A stretch of DNA of 56,429 bases from Plantactinospora alkalitolerans (GCF_015690345.1 NZ_JADPUN010000202.1:1-56429), one strand, 5' to 3'; positions 16,399 to 24,696 are shown, counted from the stretch's first letter. The notes: generated by a model from the sequence alone, not told the origin. Numbers and translations: made by a program.

Positions 16399-17637
16399 AT
16401 GGAAACGTGGGTGGGTCACGAGATTCCGCGACTGCCGGGCCGGGGACGGCAGCTCGCCCTGTTCGACACCGCGCGCGGCTCGGTGCAGCCGACCCGCCCA
16501 TCCGGCGCGGCGACCCTGTACGTCTGCGGCATCACCCCGTACGACGCGACCCACCTGGGCCACGCGGCAACGATGATCACGTTCGACGTGCTGCAACGGG
16601 TGTGGCGGGACGGTGGTCATCCGGTGACATACGTGCAGAACGTCACCGACATCGACGATCCGCTGCTGGAGCGGGCCGAGCGGGACGGCGAGGACTGGGT
16701 GGTCCTGGCCATGCGGGAGACGGCGCTGTTCCGGGAGGACATGGAGGCGCTGCGGATGATCCCGCCGGCGCACTACGTCGGCGCGGTCGAGTCGATCCCG
16801 GCGATCGCCGAGAAGGTCCGGGTGCTGCTGGACGACGGTGCCGCGTACCGCCTCGACGACGGCACCGGGGACGTCTACTTCGACATCACCGCCGTGCCCC
16901 GGTTCGGCTACGAGTCCAACCTGTCCCGTGAGCAGATGCTGGAGTTCTCCGCCGAGCGCGGCGGCGACCCGGACCGGGCCGGCAAGCGGGATCCGCTCGA
17001 TCCGCTGCTCTGGCGCGGCAGCCGGGACGGCGAGCCGGCCTGGGAGGGTGGACCGCTGGGCCCGGGCCGCCCCGGCTGGCACATCGAGTGCGCCGTCATC
17101 GCGTTGGCCCTGCTCGGCGACAGCATCGACGTCCAGGGCGGCGGCAACGACCTGCTGTTCCCGCACCACGAGTGCTCTGCGGCCCACGCCGAGCGGCTGA
17201 CCGGGGTGGCGCCGTTCGCCGGGCACTACGTACATGCCGGGATGATCGGGCTCGACGGCGAGAAGATGTCGAAGTCAAAGGGCAACCTGGTCTTCGTCTC
17301 CCGGCTGCGGGCCGACCACGTGGATCCGATGGCGGTACGGCTCGGGCTGCTCGCCGGCCACTACCGGACCGACCGGGCGTGGACCGACGACGTGCTCAAG
17401 GTCGGCCACCAGCGGCTGGCCCGGTGGCGGGAGGCCGTCGCGGCCCCACTCGGCGCCCCGGGCCCCGCCCTCCTCGCCGAAATTCGCGAACGCCTCGCCG
17501 ATGACCTCGACACCCCCGGCGCACTCGCCGCCATGGACCGCTGGGCGGACGCGACCCTCGCCCACACCGGCACCGACCCGGCGGCACCGGATCTGGCCGC
17601 CGCCACCGTCGACGCCCTCCTCGGCGTCCGCCTGTAA
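16399..17637 (+). CDS. mshC: mycothiol cysteine ligase
   Basis: 412 residues. It is a cysteinyl-tRNA-synthetase-like catalytic core with the HIGH-type HLGH (52-55), KMSKS (289-293), and zinc-ligand candidates C43, C231 and H256. It lacks the anticodon-binding domain of real CysRS, and the N-terminal [15 protein letters not shown] is characteristic of MshC. The enzyme uses ATP to join cysteine to GlcN-Ins, the penultimate step of mycothiol synthesis in the cytosol. ATG 16399 is 7 nt after TAGGCT. The stop TAA (17635-17637) overlaps the first copy of a dispersed repeat that probably terminates transcription. The upstream trio and mshC are conserved neighbours. Confidence 0.95.
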   Translation: METWVGHEIPRLPGRGRQLALFDTARGSVQPTRPSGAATLYVCGITPYDATHLGHAATMITFDVLQRVWRDGGHPVTYVQNVTDIDDPLLERAERDGEDWVVLAMRETALFREDMEALRMIPPAHYVGAVESIPAIAEKVRVLLDDGAAYRLDDGTGDVYFDITAVPRFGYESNLSREQMLEFSAERGGDPDRAGKRDPLDPLLWRGSRDGEPAWEGGPLGPGRPGWHIECAVIALALLGDSIDVQGGGNDLLFPHHECSAAHAERLTGVAPFAGHYVHAGMIGLDGEKMSKSKGNLVFVSRLRADHVDPMAVRLGLLAGHYRTDRAWTDDVLKVGHQRLARWREAVAAPLGAPGPALLAEIRERLADDLDTPGALAAMDRWADATLAHTGTDPAAPDLAAATVDALLGVRL

Positions 17638-17685
17638 GGAAGGGCCCCTTCTTATCGTTTTTTGCATAGGAAGGGCCCCTTCTTA
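17636..17685. repeat. paired GGAAGGGCCCC repeat, bidirectional terminator
   Basis: Two identical 18-nt copies of AGGAAGGGCCCCTTCTTA lie at 17637-17654 and 17668-17685, separated by 13 nt containing TTTTTT. Each copy is a near-palindrome. The stop codon of mshC overlaps the first copy and the reverse-strand stop of the GntR gene (17683-17685) lies inside the second. I associate this sequence with dispersed intergenic repeats of Micromonospora genomes, from memory. Confidence 0.75.
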
Positions 17686-18462
17686 ACCTCCTCCTAGTTC
17701 GAGATCCGGCGTGGGGGCGGGGACCTTGTACTGCTCGGTGAGGGTGGTCATCGGACCCGGCCAGGTCGCCTGGGCAACCTCGATCGGCTTGTGGCTTGCG
17801 TCGTAGGCGACGTGCAGCAGGTGCAGCACGGGGGTGTCCGGCCGGATCTGGAGGATCTCCGCCTCCTCCCGGCTGGGCTGTCGGGCGCTGATCTGGTCCG
17901 TCGCCGACATGTAGCGTCGGCCGATCGCCTCCTCCGCCTCCTGGTAGAGCGGTCGTCCGTACGCCTCCATCCGTTCCAGGCTGGTGCCGGCGGCGTCGGC
18001 GGTCCGGAACCAGGAGGCGCCGACCTCGACCGGCACCTCCTCGGTGCGGACCAGATGTCGCCGGACGATCAGCTCGGTTCCGTCCGGTACGCCGAACGCG
18101 TCGGCCACCTCGGGCGGTGCCGGTGCCCGGCCGACCTGCACCAACTGCTGCCGGTACCGGGCGGCGAGGTCGGCGTGGTAACCACGGTGGCCGCCGTACC
18201 GGCCTCGGGAGAGGCGGTTCAGCCGGCGCCGGGTACCGCGGACGAAGGTGCCCGAGCCGGGTTTGGTGATCAGGACGCCCTCGACCCGGAGCTGGTCGAT
18301 CGCCCGCTGGACGGTCTGCTTGGCGACGCCGAACATCTCGGCGATGGCCGGGATCGACGGCAGTCGGTCCCCGGCCGCCCAGTCACCGTTCCGGATCCGG
18401 GCCCGCAACTGCGCGGCGATCTGCCGGTGGGGAAACTCGGCCGCCCCAGGGTTGATCTGCAT
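17683..18462 (-). CDS. GntR-family regulator with UTRA domain
   Basis: 259 residues. The winged helix (about 10-78: HRQIAAQLRARIRNGDW, LPSIPAIAEMFGVAKQTVQRAIDQL, GSGTFVRG) is GntR. The C-terminal half (about 110-245, ending VLHLLHVAYDASHKPIEVAQATWPG) is a UTRA ligand domain of the HutC/FarR group. The ligand and targets are unknown. ATG 18462 has GGGGGCAGC upstream. A CTAGG-TT-CCTAG palindrome about 33 bp upstream is a likely self-operator. The final residues end in the shared repeat/terminator with mshC. Confidence 0.9.
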   Translation of the reverse strand: MQINPGAAEFPHRQIAAQLRARIRNGDWAAGDRLPSIPAIAEMFGVAKQTVQRAIDQLRVEGVLITKPGSGTFVRGTRRRLNRLSRGRYGGHRGYHADLAARYRQQLVQVGRAPAPPEVADAFGVPDGTELIVRRHLVRTEEVPVEVGASWFRTADAAGTSLERMEAYGRPLYQEAEEAIGRRYMSATDQISARQPSREEAEILQIRPDTPVLHLLHVAYDASHKPIEVAQATWPGPMTTLTEQYKVPAPTPDLELGGG

Positions 18463-18494
18463 GCTGCCCCCGTCAGTCCCGCTCGACAATGACA

Positions 18495-18506
18495 CTAGGT
18501 TCCTAG
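18495..18506. promoter_or_regulatory. CTAGGTTCCTAG palindrome, likely GntR operator
   Basis: Perfect 5-bp arms around TT, 33 bp upstream of the GntR start. Reverse-strand TAGTGT next to it may be the -10, so a bound repressor would cover the promoter. Confidence 0.5.
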
Positions 18507-18735
18507 GATGCCGTACGGGATGTGTGCCGGGCAACCCCGGACACGCACCACCCGATCCACAGCCGCCGACGAGCAGCCGGACACGACGAGCCATCGACGG
18601 AGCGGGTGCGACGAGCCACCGACAGACCGGAGGCGACGACCCACCGATAGCGGTGGGGGATCGGCTCTCGACTGGAGTACGGCCGAGGGACGGCCTCCAT
18701 TCGGAGACCGTCCCTCGGGCTGCTACGGGTGTGCT
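18507..18735. other. intergenic region without a gene
   Basis: No credible frame was found. It contains degenerate copies of CGACGAGCCA(T/C)CGAC (about 18580-18650) and, at its end, the PAC2 terminator and tandem array described separately. Confidence 0.5.
18683..18718 (-). terminator. terminator after the PAC2 gene
   Basis: CCGAGGGACGG (18683-18693) pairs with CCGTCCCTCGG (18708-18718). After one C-A mismatch, CTCC/GGAG closes an ATTC loop, giving 15 pairs in all. It lies 112 bp past the PAC2 stop, beyond the tandem repeats. Confidence 0.75.
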
Positions 18736-18838
18736 GTCACCAGGCGTACGGCCGCCAGGTCACCAGGCGTACGGCCGCCAGGTCACCAGGCGTACAGGGT
18801 GTGCAGTCACCAGGCGTACGGGCGCGGGGTCACCAGGA
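18736..18838. repeat. 23-bp tandem repeat running into the PAC2 stop
   Basis: GTCACCAGGCGTAC starts at 18736, 18759, 18782 and 18806. Units 1 and 2 are identical over 23 bp and units 3-4 diverge in their second half. A fifth partial copy, GTCACCAGG at 18829, contains the reverse-strand stop codon of the PAC2 gene (18830-18832). On the PAC2 strand every unit reads CCTGGTGAC, so each carries a TGA. Confidence 0.85.
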
Positions 18839-19699
18839 GCCGGCGGTCGGACCGGCCGAGCCGCCCCTGCGGCGTAGGTACTTCTCGAACTCCTGGGCGA
18901 TCTCGTCCCCGGTCAGTGGCTGGATGCCGGCGTCGCCGACCCGTTCCTCCAACTCGCGGACGTACTCACCGAGCTCGGCGTCCTGCTCGGCGGCGGTGCG
19001 TACCCGCTGCTCCCACTCGGCGGCCTCCTCGGCCAGGTCCGACATCGGAACCGGCAGATCGAGCACCTCCTCGACCCGGTGCAGCAGCGCCAGGGTCGCC
19101 TTCGGGCAGGGCGGGTTGTTCGCGTAGTGCGGCACGTGCACCCAGAACGACACGGCGTCGACCTCGGCCCGGGTCGCCGCGTCGTGCAGTACCCCGACGA
19201 TGCCGGTCGGGCCGTCGTAACGGGTCGGGGTGAGCTGGTAGCGCTCGGCGGCGTCCTTGTCCGAGGCGCTGCCACTGATCGGCAGCGGCCGGGTGTACGG
19301 CACGTCGGCGAGCAGGGCGCCGAGCAGTACGATCCGGTTGACCTCCAGGCTGTGGCAGAGTTCCAGCACCTGCTCGCAGAACGTCCGCCAGCGCATGCTG
19401 GGCTCGATGCCCCGGATCAGGACCACGTCCCGGTCCGTGCCTTCCGGGCTGGCCACCATGAACCGGGTGGTCGGCCACTCGACCCGACGGGTCTCGCCGT
19501 CTGCCATGGTGATCGTCGGCCGGCTCACCTGGAAGTCGTAGAAGTCCTCGGGGTCCAACTCGGTGATCTGGCGAGCCTGCCAGACCTGCTCGAGATGCTC
19601 CACCGCCGCGGTCGAGGCGTCCGCCGCGTCGTTCCAGCCCTCGAAGGCCGCGATTGCGACCGGCGAGCGCAGCACGGGCAAGCCGTCGAACTCGGTCAC
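18830..19699 (-). CDS. PAC2 family protein (proteasome-assembly-chaperone-like fold)
   Basis: 289 residues. AIAAFEGWNDAADASTAAVEHL, the ALLADVPYTRPLPI stretch and SFWVHVPHYANNPPCPKATLALL match the actinobacterial PAC2/Rv2125 family, which is related in fold to eukaryotic proteasome assembly chaperones and archaeal PbaB. A chaperone role has not been demonstrated for bacterial members; the proteasome genes lie about 17 kb away. An acidic helical tail (about 225-275) may form a coiled coil. GTG 19699 has a GGGGGTAGGG ribosome site and overlaps the stop of a small upstream frame. The 3' end merges with a tandem repeat. Confidence 0.88.
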   Translation of the reverse strand: MTEFDGLPVLRSPVAIAAFEGWNDAADASTAAVEHLEQVWQARQITELDPEDFYDFQVSRPTITMADGETRRVEWPTTRFMVASPEGTDRDVVLIRGIEPSMRWRTFCEQVLELCHSLEVNRIVLLGALLADVPYTRPLPISGSASDKDAAERYQLTPTRYDGPTGIVGVLHDAATRAEVDAVSFWVHVPHYANNPPCPKATLALLHRVEEVLDLPVPMSDLAEEAAEWEQRVRTAAEQDAELGEYVRELEERVGDAGIQPLTGDEIAQEFEKYLRRRGGSAGPTAGSW

Positions 19700-19800
19700 G
19701 CCCTACCCCCAGGGTGCGTGCCGTCGCCGATCCGGGCGGCGCACAGCCGCGCGGTGGTCCCCCCGATGTGCCTGGTGCTGGCGTCCCTGTTGTCCCTCAC
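19696..19800 (-). CDS. possible short leader ORF before PAC2, 34 codons
   Basis: GTG 19800 opens a 34-codon reverse frame (VRDNRDASTRHIGG..., then RLCAARIGDG) whose TGA overlaps the PAC2 GTG (GTGA). The RHI...RLC pattern faintly recalls the cysteine-containing leader peptides of actinobacterial sulfur genes. It has no obvious ribosome site, so this is speculative. Confidence 0.2.
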   Translation of the reverse strand: MRDNRDASTRHIGGTTARLCAARIGDGTHPGGRA

Positions 19801-20191
19801 GTCCGTCAGCCTACGTCCCGGATTCGGATGCGGCCCGCCGGCCGCGCCGTCCGGCTCCCGCGCGGGGCCGGGGCGGGGCCTGGTCTGCCGGCCGTCCCAG
19901 GGGTGTTGAGCAGGGATATCTGGTACGGAGAGGACGATAGCGACGCGGGTCACACCAGACGGAGTGGTACGCCTACGGTCGGTGTTCCGCTCCTGGTGGG
20001 CACTGGCCTGGAACCGTGCCGACTCCGTTACTGGACGCGCTCGTCGATCGGGTTCGGATGGCGGCGCCGAGGACCCCGTGCAGGGGTATTCGGGTGGAAT
20101 TCCGGCGCGGCGGGGACGGCCGTGGATAGCCTCGCCGGGGAGGGCCGAATCCGTCTCACGTCCCGGTCGAGGTCGCCGCCGAGGGGGTGTC
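19801..20191. other. 391-bp divergent intergenic region
   Basis: It separates PAC2 (reverse) from the LuxR gene (forward). Open frames exist but have arginine-rich, shadow-like composition. An upstream in-frame extension of the LuxR gene to 19964 is likewise not convincing. No operator or terminator stands out. Confidence 0.4.
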
Positions 20192-22234
20192 ATGCCCACG
20201 TCGTTCACACTGGATCGCTCCGACGGGCCGGCGGCGGACGGGTCACCGGTCAGTTCCGTCACCGAGCGGTGGATCCTCCGGACGGTGGCCATCTGCGAGG
20301 GCGCCTGCGAGATCTGGTTTCTCGAGAGGATGACCGACCGCGCCGGTCCGGAGCTGCACGACGACGTCGAGATGTTGATCGTCCGGAACGTGCTCGCGGA
20401 TTCGATCGACGGGCTGCGGTTCAGCTCGGCCGAGCTGCGGGACGACGTCCTCCGGGCCACGCCGCCGTCGCTGCGTTCCGCGTTGCACGCGCGGGCGGCC
20501 GCCGTACTAGCCGCGGAGTTGTTCCCGGGGCCAGCCGCGAACCAGCTGTTGCGGGCGATGGCGGTGACGGGACGTGTCGACGTCCCGCTGGTGTCCCGAC
20601 TCGTCGCCGACCCGGCGACGGAACCGTCGGTCGCGGCGGATCTGCTGTTGGCGGCTCGAGCTGGTCGCGGCGCCGCCCTCGGGCCGCAACTGCGGCGGGA
20701 CTGGGTCCTCGCCACGGTCGACCATCTGATACTCGCCGGACGGCTCCAGCCGGCGCTGACGATTCTGACCGAGGAGATCGCCGCCGACCGGGACGGGGCC
20801 GGGCACCGGGCCCAGTTGCTGGGCCGGCTCGGCGCCTGGTACGCCATCGGACGGCCGTCGGTCGCCATCGACTACCTGCACCAGGCGCTGGCCCAGAGCG
20901 ACCTGGAACCCGCGCACCGGAGTCTGCTGCTCACCACCCTGGCCCACGTCGCGGCCCGGGTGGGACATCCCGATGTCGACGAGTTCCTGGCAGCGGCGGT
21001 ACGGAGCCAGGCGGCGGCCGGCGCGCCCGACGGTGAGGTCCGGTTGGCGCTGGCCGAGGCCGGGGTGGCACTCGCCGGCGGCGACGTTCCGGCGGCCCGG
21101 CAGGTGCTCGACCGGGTCGACCCGAGCGCACCGGCGGCGCGGGCGCACGCGGCGTTCCTCCGGGTCGACCGGATCGTGAACCAGCTCGTGCTCGGCGAGT
21201 ACGAGGAGGCCGGGACCGCGATCCGGATCGCCGACGCGGAGATCGGCAGTCTCGGCGCGGCGGCCCGACCGATGCTGACCGCGTGCGACTGCCGACTTCG
21301 GGTGGCGATCGGTGAACTGCCGGAGGCGTCGGCCCGGGCCGGCCTGGCGTTGCGTCGCTGTCCGACGGGTCAGGTGTCGGACGAGGTGCGTGCCGAACTG
21401 CTGGCGGTGCTGGTGGAGGTGTCGTTCCGGCAGGGCGATCCCGGCGCGGCCCGGAAACTGCTGGCCGGCGTCGATCCACCGGCCGACTGGCCCGAGAACC
21501 TGCACTGGGTACGGCTGGCCTGTGCCGCCGCGCTGGACCCGGAGCCGGACCGGCACGCCGGACTTCTCCGGGTCGCCGTTGACACGCTCGCCCGGTCGGT
21601 ACGCCCACTGCTGCTCGTTCCGCAGCAGGCACCGGCATTGACCCGGGCCGCACTGCTGCTCGGTGACCGGCACCGGGCCCATCTGGTGAGCGGCTACGTG
21701 ACCCGGGTGGCGGAGCGGGTCGACCGCCCGCTCTGGTGGGGGATAGCGCAGCACGTCGCCGGCCTGGTGGACCGGGAGCCCGGCCTGGTCCGGGACGCGG
21801 TTGCCGAGTTGCGGGCCACGTCCGCCCGGCCCGCCCTGGCCGATGCGCTGCTCGATCTGGCCCGGATGCCCGCAACCCCGGCAGCGGTGGCCCGGAAGGC
21901 GGCGGAGGAGGGGGCCGCGTTGTTCGGTCGGCTCGGCGCGACGGGTGACCAGGAACGGGCGGACCGGTGCGGCCGCGCCGGCCCGGCGCTGGACCGCCGG
22001 CACCGGCACGAGCGGACCGCCGCCGGGTTCGACGCGCTGACCGCCGCCGAGGTGCGGGTGGCGGAGCTGTTGGCGGGTGGCGCGACGAAGCAGCAGGCGG
22101 CGGCTGCCCTGTTCGTCTCGTTCCACACCGTCGACAGCCAGCTCCGGGCGGTCTACGCCAAGCTCGGCATCCGGAACCGGCTGGAACTCGCGCGCCGGTG
22201 GCGGACCCGGACCCCTGACCAGGATCCGGGCTGA
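20192..22234 (+). CDS. LuxR-type regulator with TPR-like region, no ATPase core
   Basis: 680 residues. The C-terminus is a LuxR helix-turn-helix (about 612-668: DALTAAEVRVAELLAGGATKQQAAAALFVSFHTVDSQLRAVYAKL given in parts here: LTAAEVRVAELLAGG and VSFHTVDSQLRAVYAK). Residues about 70-600 are alanine/leucine-rich helical repeats like those of LAL/MalT-type activators. The N-terminal AAA ATPase expected in that family (Walker A, about 250 residues) is missing: the protein enters at a segment resembling the end of that domain (RFSSAELRDDVLRATPPSLR). ATG 20192 has GAGGGGG upstream. Targets are unknown. It converges with the oxalate decarboxylase gene 19 bp away. Confidence 0.82.
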   Translation: MPTSFTLDRSDGPAADGSPVSSVTERWILRTVAICEGACEIWFLERMTDRAGPELHDDVEMLIVRNVLADSIDGLRFSSAELRDDVLRATPPSLRSALHARAAAVLAAELFPGPAANQLLRAMAVTGRVDVPLVSRLVADPATEPSVAADLLLAARAGRGAALGPQLRRDWVLATVDHLILAGRLQPALTILTEEIAADRDGAGHRAQLLGRLGAWYAIGRPSVAIDYLHQALAQSDLEPAHRSLLLTTLAHVAARVGHPDVDEFLAAAVRSQAAAGAPDGEVRLALAEAGVALAGGDVPAARQVLDRVDPSAPAARAHAAFLRVDRIVNQLVLGEYEEAGTAIRIADAEIGSLGAAARPMLTACDCRLRVAIGELPEASARAGLALRRCPTGQVSDEVRAELLAVLVEVSFRQGDPGAARKLLAGVDPPADWPENLHWVRLACAAALDPEPDRHAGLLRVAVDTLARSVRPLLLVPQQAPALTRAALLLGDRHRAHLVSGYVTRVAERVDRPLWWGIAQHVAGLVDREPGLVRDAVAELRATSARPALADALLDLARMPATPAAVARKAAEEGAALFGRLGATGDQERADRCGRAGPALDRRHRHERTAAGFDALTAAEVRVAELLAGGATKQQAAAALFVSFHTVDSQLRAVYAKLGIRNRLELARRWRTRTPDQDPG

Positions 22235-22253
22235 CCCGCCGGTTCCGGCCGGC

Positions 22254-23402
22254 TCAGGAGGCGATCACCGGCTTCGTCCTCGGCAGCGACTCGATCAGCG
22301 ACCGGGGCAGGTTGAGCGCGTCGGCGGCGACCTGCGGCGGGGTGTTGGCCATCCACTGGGCCAGCGAGATGTCCTCGAACCTGGGGTTGCGGAACATCTC
22401 CAGGAAGACCAGCGGCCGGTCCCCGGTGTTCTCGATGTAGTGACCGTAGGCGTAGGGCACGTACCCGACGTCACCGGACCGGTAGTCGAAGGTCCGGTTG
22501 TTGCCGGAACTGGCGAACACCCCCATCCGGCCGGTGCCCGAGATGTAGTACTGCCACTCGTCGTCGGTGGGATGCCAGTGCAACTCCCGCATCGCACCCG
22601 GCTCGATCTCCACCAGGGCCGCGCAGATGGCGGTCGACGCGGCGAAGTTGCTGACGTCCGCGATCCGTACCGAACCGCCGTCGAACCGCTGTGGCGCCTG
22701 GGCGTGCAGCCGGTGTTTGAAGGTACGTGGCACGTCCCCGCTCGGACTGACCACCCGATCGGACTCCAGCGCCGGCGGTACCTGCCCCGGGAAGATGTAC
22801 TTCTCCCGTTCCGGGAGGTCGGCGAGCTGCTCCGTACGCCATCCGAAGTTCTTGGCCAGCACGCTCCGCGGGGTGTGCGCGAAGAAGTCGCTGATCATGA
22901 AGGTGGAATTCTCCGACGAGGCGCCGTCGTCGAAGACGAGCAGGAACTCCACCCCGTCGTCCAGCGCCTGGATGTGGTGCGGCACCCCCTTGGGGAAGAA
23001 CCACAGGTCGCCCTGGGACACGTCCTCGAGGAAGTTGCGTCCCTCCTGGTCGACCGCGCCGATCCGGCAGCTTCCGGCCAGCACGTACGCCCACTCGGAC
23101 TGCTGGTGCCAGTGCAGTTCGCGATAGGCACCGGGTTCGAGCGCCATGTCGACCCCGGACATCGTGGTGGCGATCGGCAGTTCCCGTTGGGTCACCTCCC
23201 GGGTCCAGCCGCCGTCCTCGATCCTGGTGTGTGCGTTGGCGAACGAGAACCTGAGGTTGGGCACCGTGCCCCGGTCGGTCGTGGGCGGCACGAGCAGGTC
23301 AGGGTTCTGCCGGTCCAGCCCGACGTTCCGGGGACCGACGTCGACGCCACCGGCGGCGCCGCGCTTCGGCTGAGGGAGACCACCCTCGTACGGTTCGCTC
23401 AT
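22254..23402 (-). CDS. oxdC: oxalate decarboxylase, bicupin
   Basis: 382 residues, close to Bacillus OxdC in length. Two cupin domains each have a manganese site: domain 1 H97, H99, E103 and H142/H143 (RELHWHQQSEW, GVPHHIQ); domain 2 H275, H277, E282 and H321 (RELHWHPTDDEW, AYGHYIEN). The N-terminal lid reads SENS (163-166), with the glutamate that distinguishes decarboxylase from oxidase in characterised OxdC. The reaction converts oxalate to formate and CO2. No signal peptide is seen, so it is probably cytosolic. GAGAGGAAGAG precedes ATG 23402. A small membrane gene lies 37 bp upstream on the same strand. Confidence 0.9.
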   Translation of the reverse strand: MSEPYEGGLPQPKRGAAGGVDVGPRNVGLDRQNPDLLVPPTTDRGTVPNLRFSFANAHTRIEDGGWTREVTQRELPIATTMSGVDMALEPGAYRELHWHQQSEWAYVLAGSCRIGAVDQEGRNFLEDVSQGDLWFFPKGVPHHIQALDDGVEFLLVFDDGASSENSTFMISDFFAHTPRSVLAKNFGWRTEQLADLPEREKYIFPGQVPPALESDRVVSPSGDVPRTFKHRLHAQAPQRFDGGSVRIADVSNFAASTAICAALVEIEPGAMRELHWHPTDDEWQYYISGTGRMGVFASSGNNRTFDYRSGDVGYVPYAYGHYIENTGDRPLVFLEMFRNPRFEDISLAQWMANTPPQVAADALNLPRSLIESLPRTKPVIAS

Positions 23403-23439
23403 CTCGACTCTTCCTCTCGATGGTGGCGGTCCTGCGCTC

Positions 23440-23679
23440 TCATCCGGAACACGTCCCGTCCCGCCGGACCCGCTGACCCCTGCCGGGCCGGCGGTCGCCG
23501 AGCAGGAGCGTCCGGACCAGTGCCGGCCCGCCGTGCAGGCCGACGGCGATCGGGATCATCAGGCAGGTCAGGGTCAGTACCACCAGCGTCCAGAGGGGAG
23601 CCCCCACCCAGCCGGTACCGATGGTCAGCAGGGCGAGGACGCCGAGATTGCGTCGGCTCCGGCTCACCGGGACGGTCAT
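23440..23679 (-). CDS. small two-helix membrane protein, 79 aa
   Basis: ATG 23679 follows a near-consensus AAGGAGGG ribosome site. After a basic start (MTVPVSRSRRNLG) there are two hydrophobic helices (about 12-33 and 35-58, with TLVVLTLTCLMIPIAVGL), then a basic tail. The family is unrecognised. It immediately precedes oxdC, so it may be cotranscribed. An oxalate/formate transport accessory is conceivable, but the protein is far too small to be the exchanger itself. Confidence 0.7.
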   Translation of the reverse strand: MTVPVSRSRRNLGVLALLTIGTGWVGAPLWTLVVLTLTCLMIPIAVGLHGGPALVRTLLLGDRRPGRGQRVRRDGTCSG

Positions 23680-23828
23680 CGGTCCCTCCTTACTGGACGG
23701 CCTCTTCCCGGTGGAAGCGGGGGGGAAGCGGGAGCGTTGCCGCTTCGGTGGTCACCCCTGCCGTCTAGCCCGGAACCGGGGCGGCAACCTCACGTGAACG
23801 CGGGATATGCGCGGAGAAGGGCCCGCGC

Positions 23829-23846
23829 CGGCGCCGATCGGCGCCG
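23829..23846. promoter_or_regulatory. 18-bp perfect palindrome in a divergent promoter region
   Basis: CGGCGCCGATCGGCGCCG is its own complement. It lies between the oxdC-side gene (start 23679) and the peptidase gene (start 23953). Nearby, CGGTCGCCGTCGTG is repeated directly at 23879-23892 and 23900-23913 (21-bp period). Both are candidate operators. Confidence 0.4.
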
Positions 23847-23952
23847 TTCGCACCGCCGGCGCGACCGACTGTGTCGACCGGTCGCCGTCGTGTTTGGTTC
23901 GGTCGCCGTCGTGGAACTGTTCCGGTACTCCGACTTCGAGGTGGTGGCCGCG

Positions 23953-24696
23953 ATGAGCCCGTTGCCCCGTGGTGGCCGATTCTGGCCGCTGTTCGCGCTC
24001 GTCGTCACGCTGGTCGTCGCAGGTGCCTGCTTCGCCGGTCCGGGCGGGGAGGAGGATCCGACGCAACCGGACGATTCGGGTACGCCCGTCGCGACCGGCA
24101 CGGCGCAGGCCGGTGCGGACGGCACGATGACCGTCGAGGAGTTCGAGCAGGACATCCAGAGCGCGGTCCGGGCAGCCGAGCTGTACTGGTCCGGTGAGTT
24201 CCGGGAGGCGGGCCAGCGGTTCCAGCGGGTCGGCCGGATCACCGCCTACGAGCGGGACGGCGAGATCGAGTGCGGGAGCCAGCCGCTGCCCCGGAACAAC
24301 GCGGTCTACTGCTCCGAGGGTGACTTCATCGCGTACGACATCAACTGGGCCGTGGCCGCGTTCCGGCAGATCGGCGACGCGTTCCTGTACTACCTGCTCG
24401 GCCACGAGTACGCGCACGGTGTGCAGATCCGGCTCGGCATCCGGTACGAGTTCACCATCGAGCAGGAGTTGCAGGCCGACTGCATGGCCGGGGCGTACAT
24501 CGGGGACTCGGAGCGCGCCCAGGCGCTGTCGGTGCAGGACGGCGACCTCGACGAGTTGGCGGCGGGGCTGAGGGCGGTGGCCGACGATCCGGGTCAGCCG
24601 TGGTTCGCCGAGGGGGCGCACGGCACGGCGAAACAGCGTACGGACGCCTTCTTCGCCGGCTACCGGGGTTCGATCGAGGCGTGCGAGCTTGGTTGA
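23953..24696 (+). CDS. secreted neutral zinc metallopeptidase
   Basis: 247 residues from ATG 23953. A signal sequence (RGGRFWPLFALVVTLVVAGAC) with C26 suggests a lipoprotein, although the lipobox AGAC is imperfect. After a Pro/Asp/Thr linker, the catalytic GHEYAHGVQ (HEYAH at 151-155) and QELQADCMAGAYIGDSE place it in the YpfJ/neutral zinc metallopeptidase family. A C-terminal QRTDAFFAGYRG follows, as in homologues. The substrate is unknown; the site of action is probably the outer face of the membrane. The HAD gene follows about 100 bp later. Confidence 0.87.
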   Translation: MSPLPRGGRFWPLFALVVTLVVAGACFAGPGGEEDPTQPDDSGTPVATGTAQAGADGTMTVEEFEQDIQSAVRAAELYWSGEFREAGQRFQRVGRITAYERDGEIECGSQPLPRNNAVYCSEGDFIAYDINWAVAAFRQIGDAFLYYLLGHEYAHGVQIRLGIRYEFTIEQELQADCMAGAYIGDSERAQALSVQDGDLDELAAGLRAVADDPGQPWFAEGAHGTAKQRTDAFFAGYRGSIEACELG

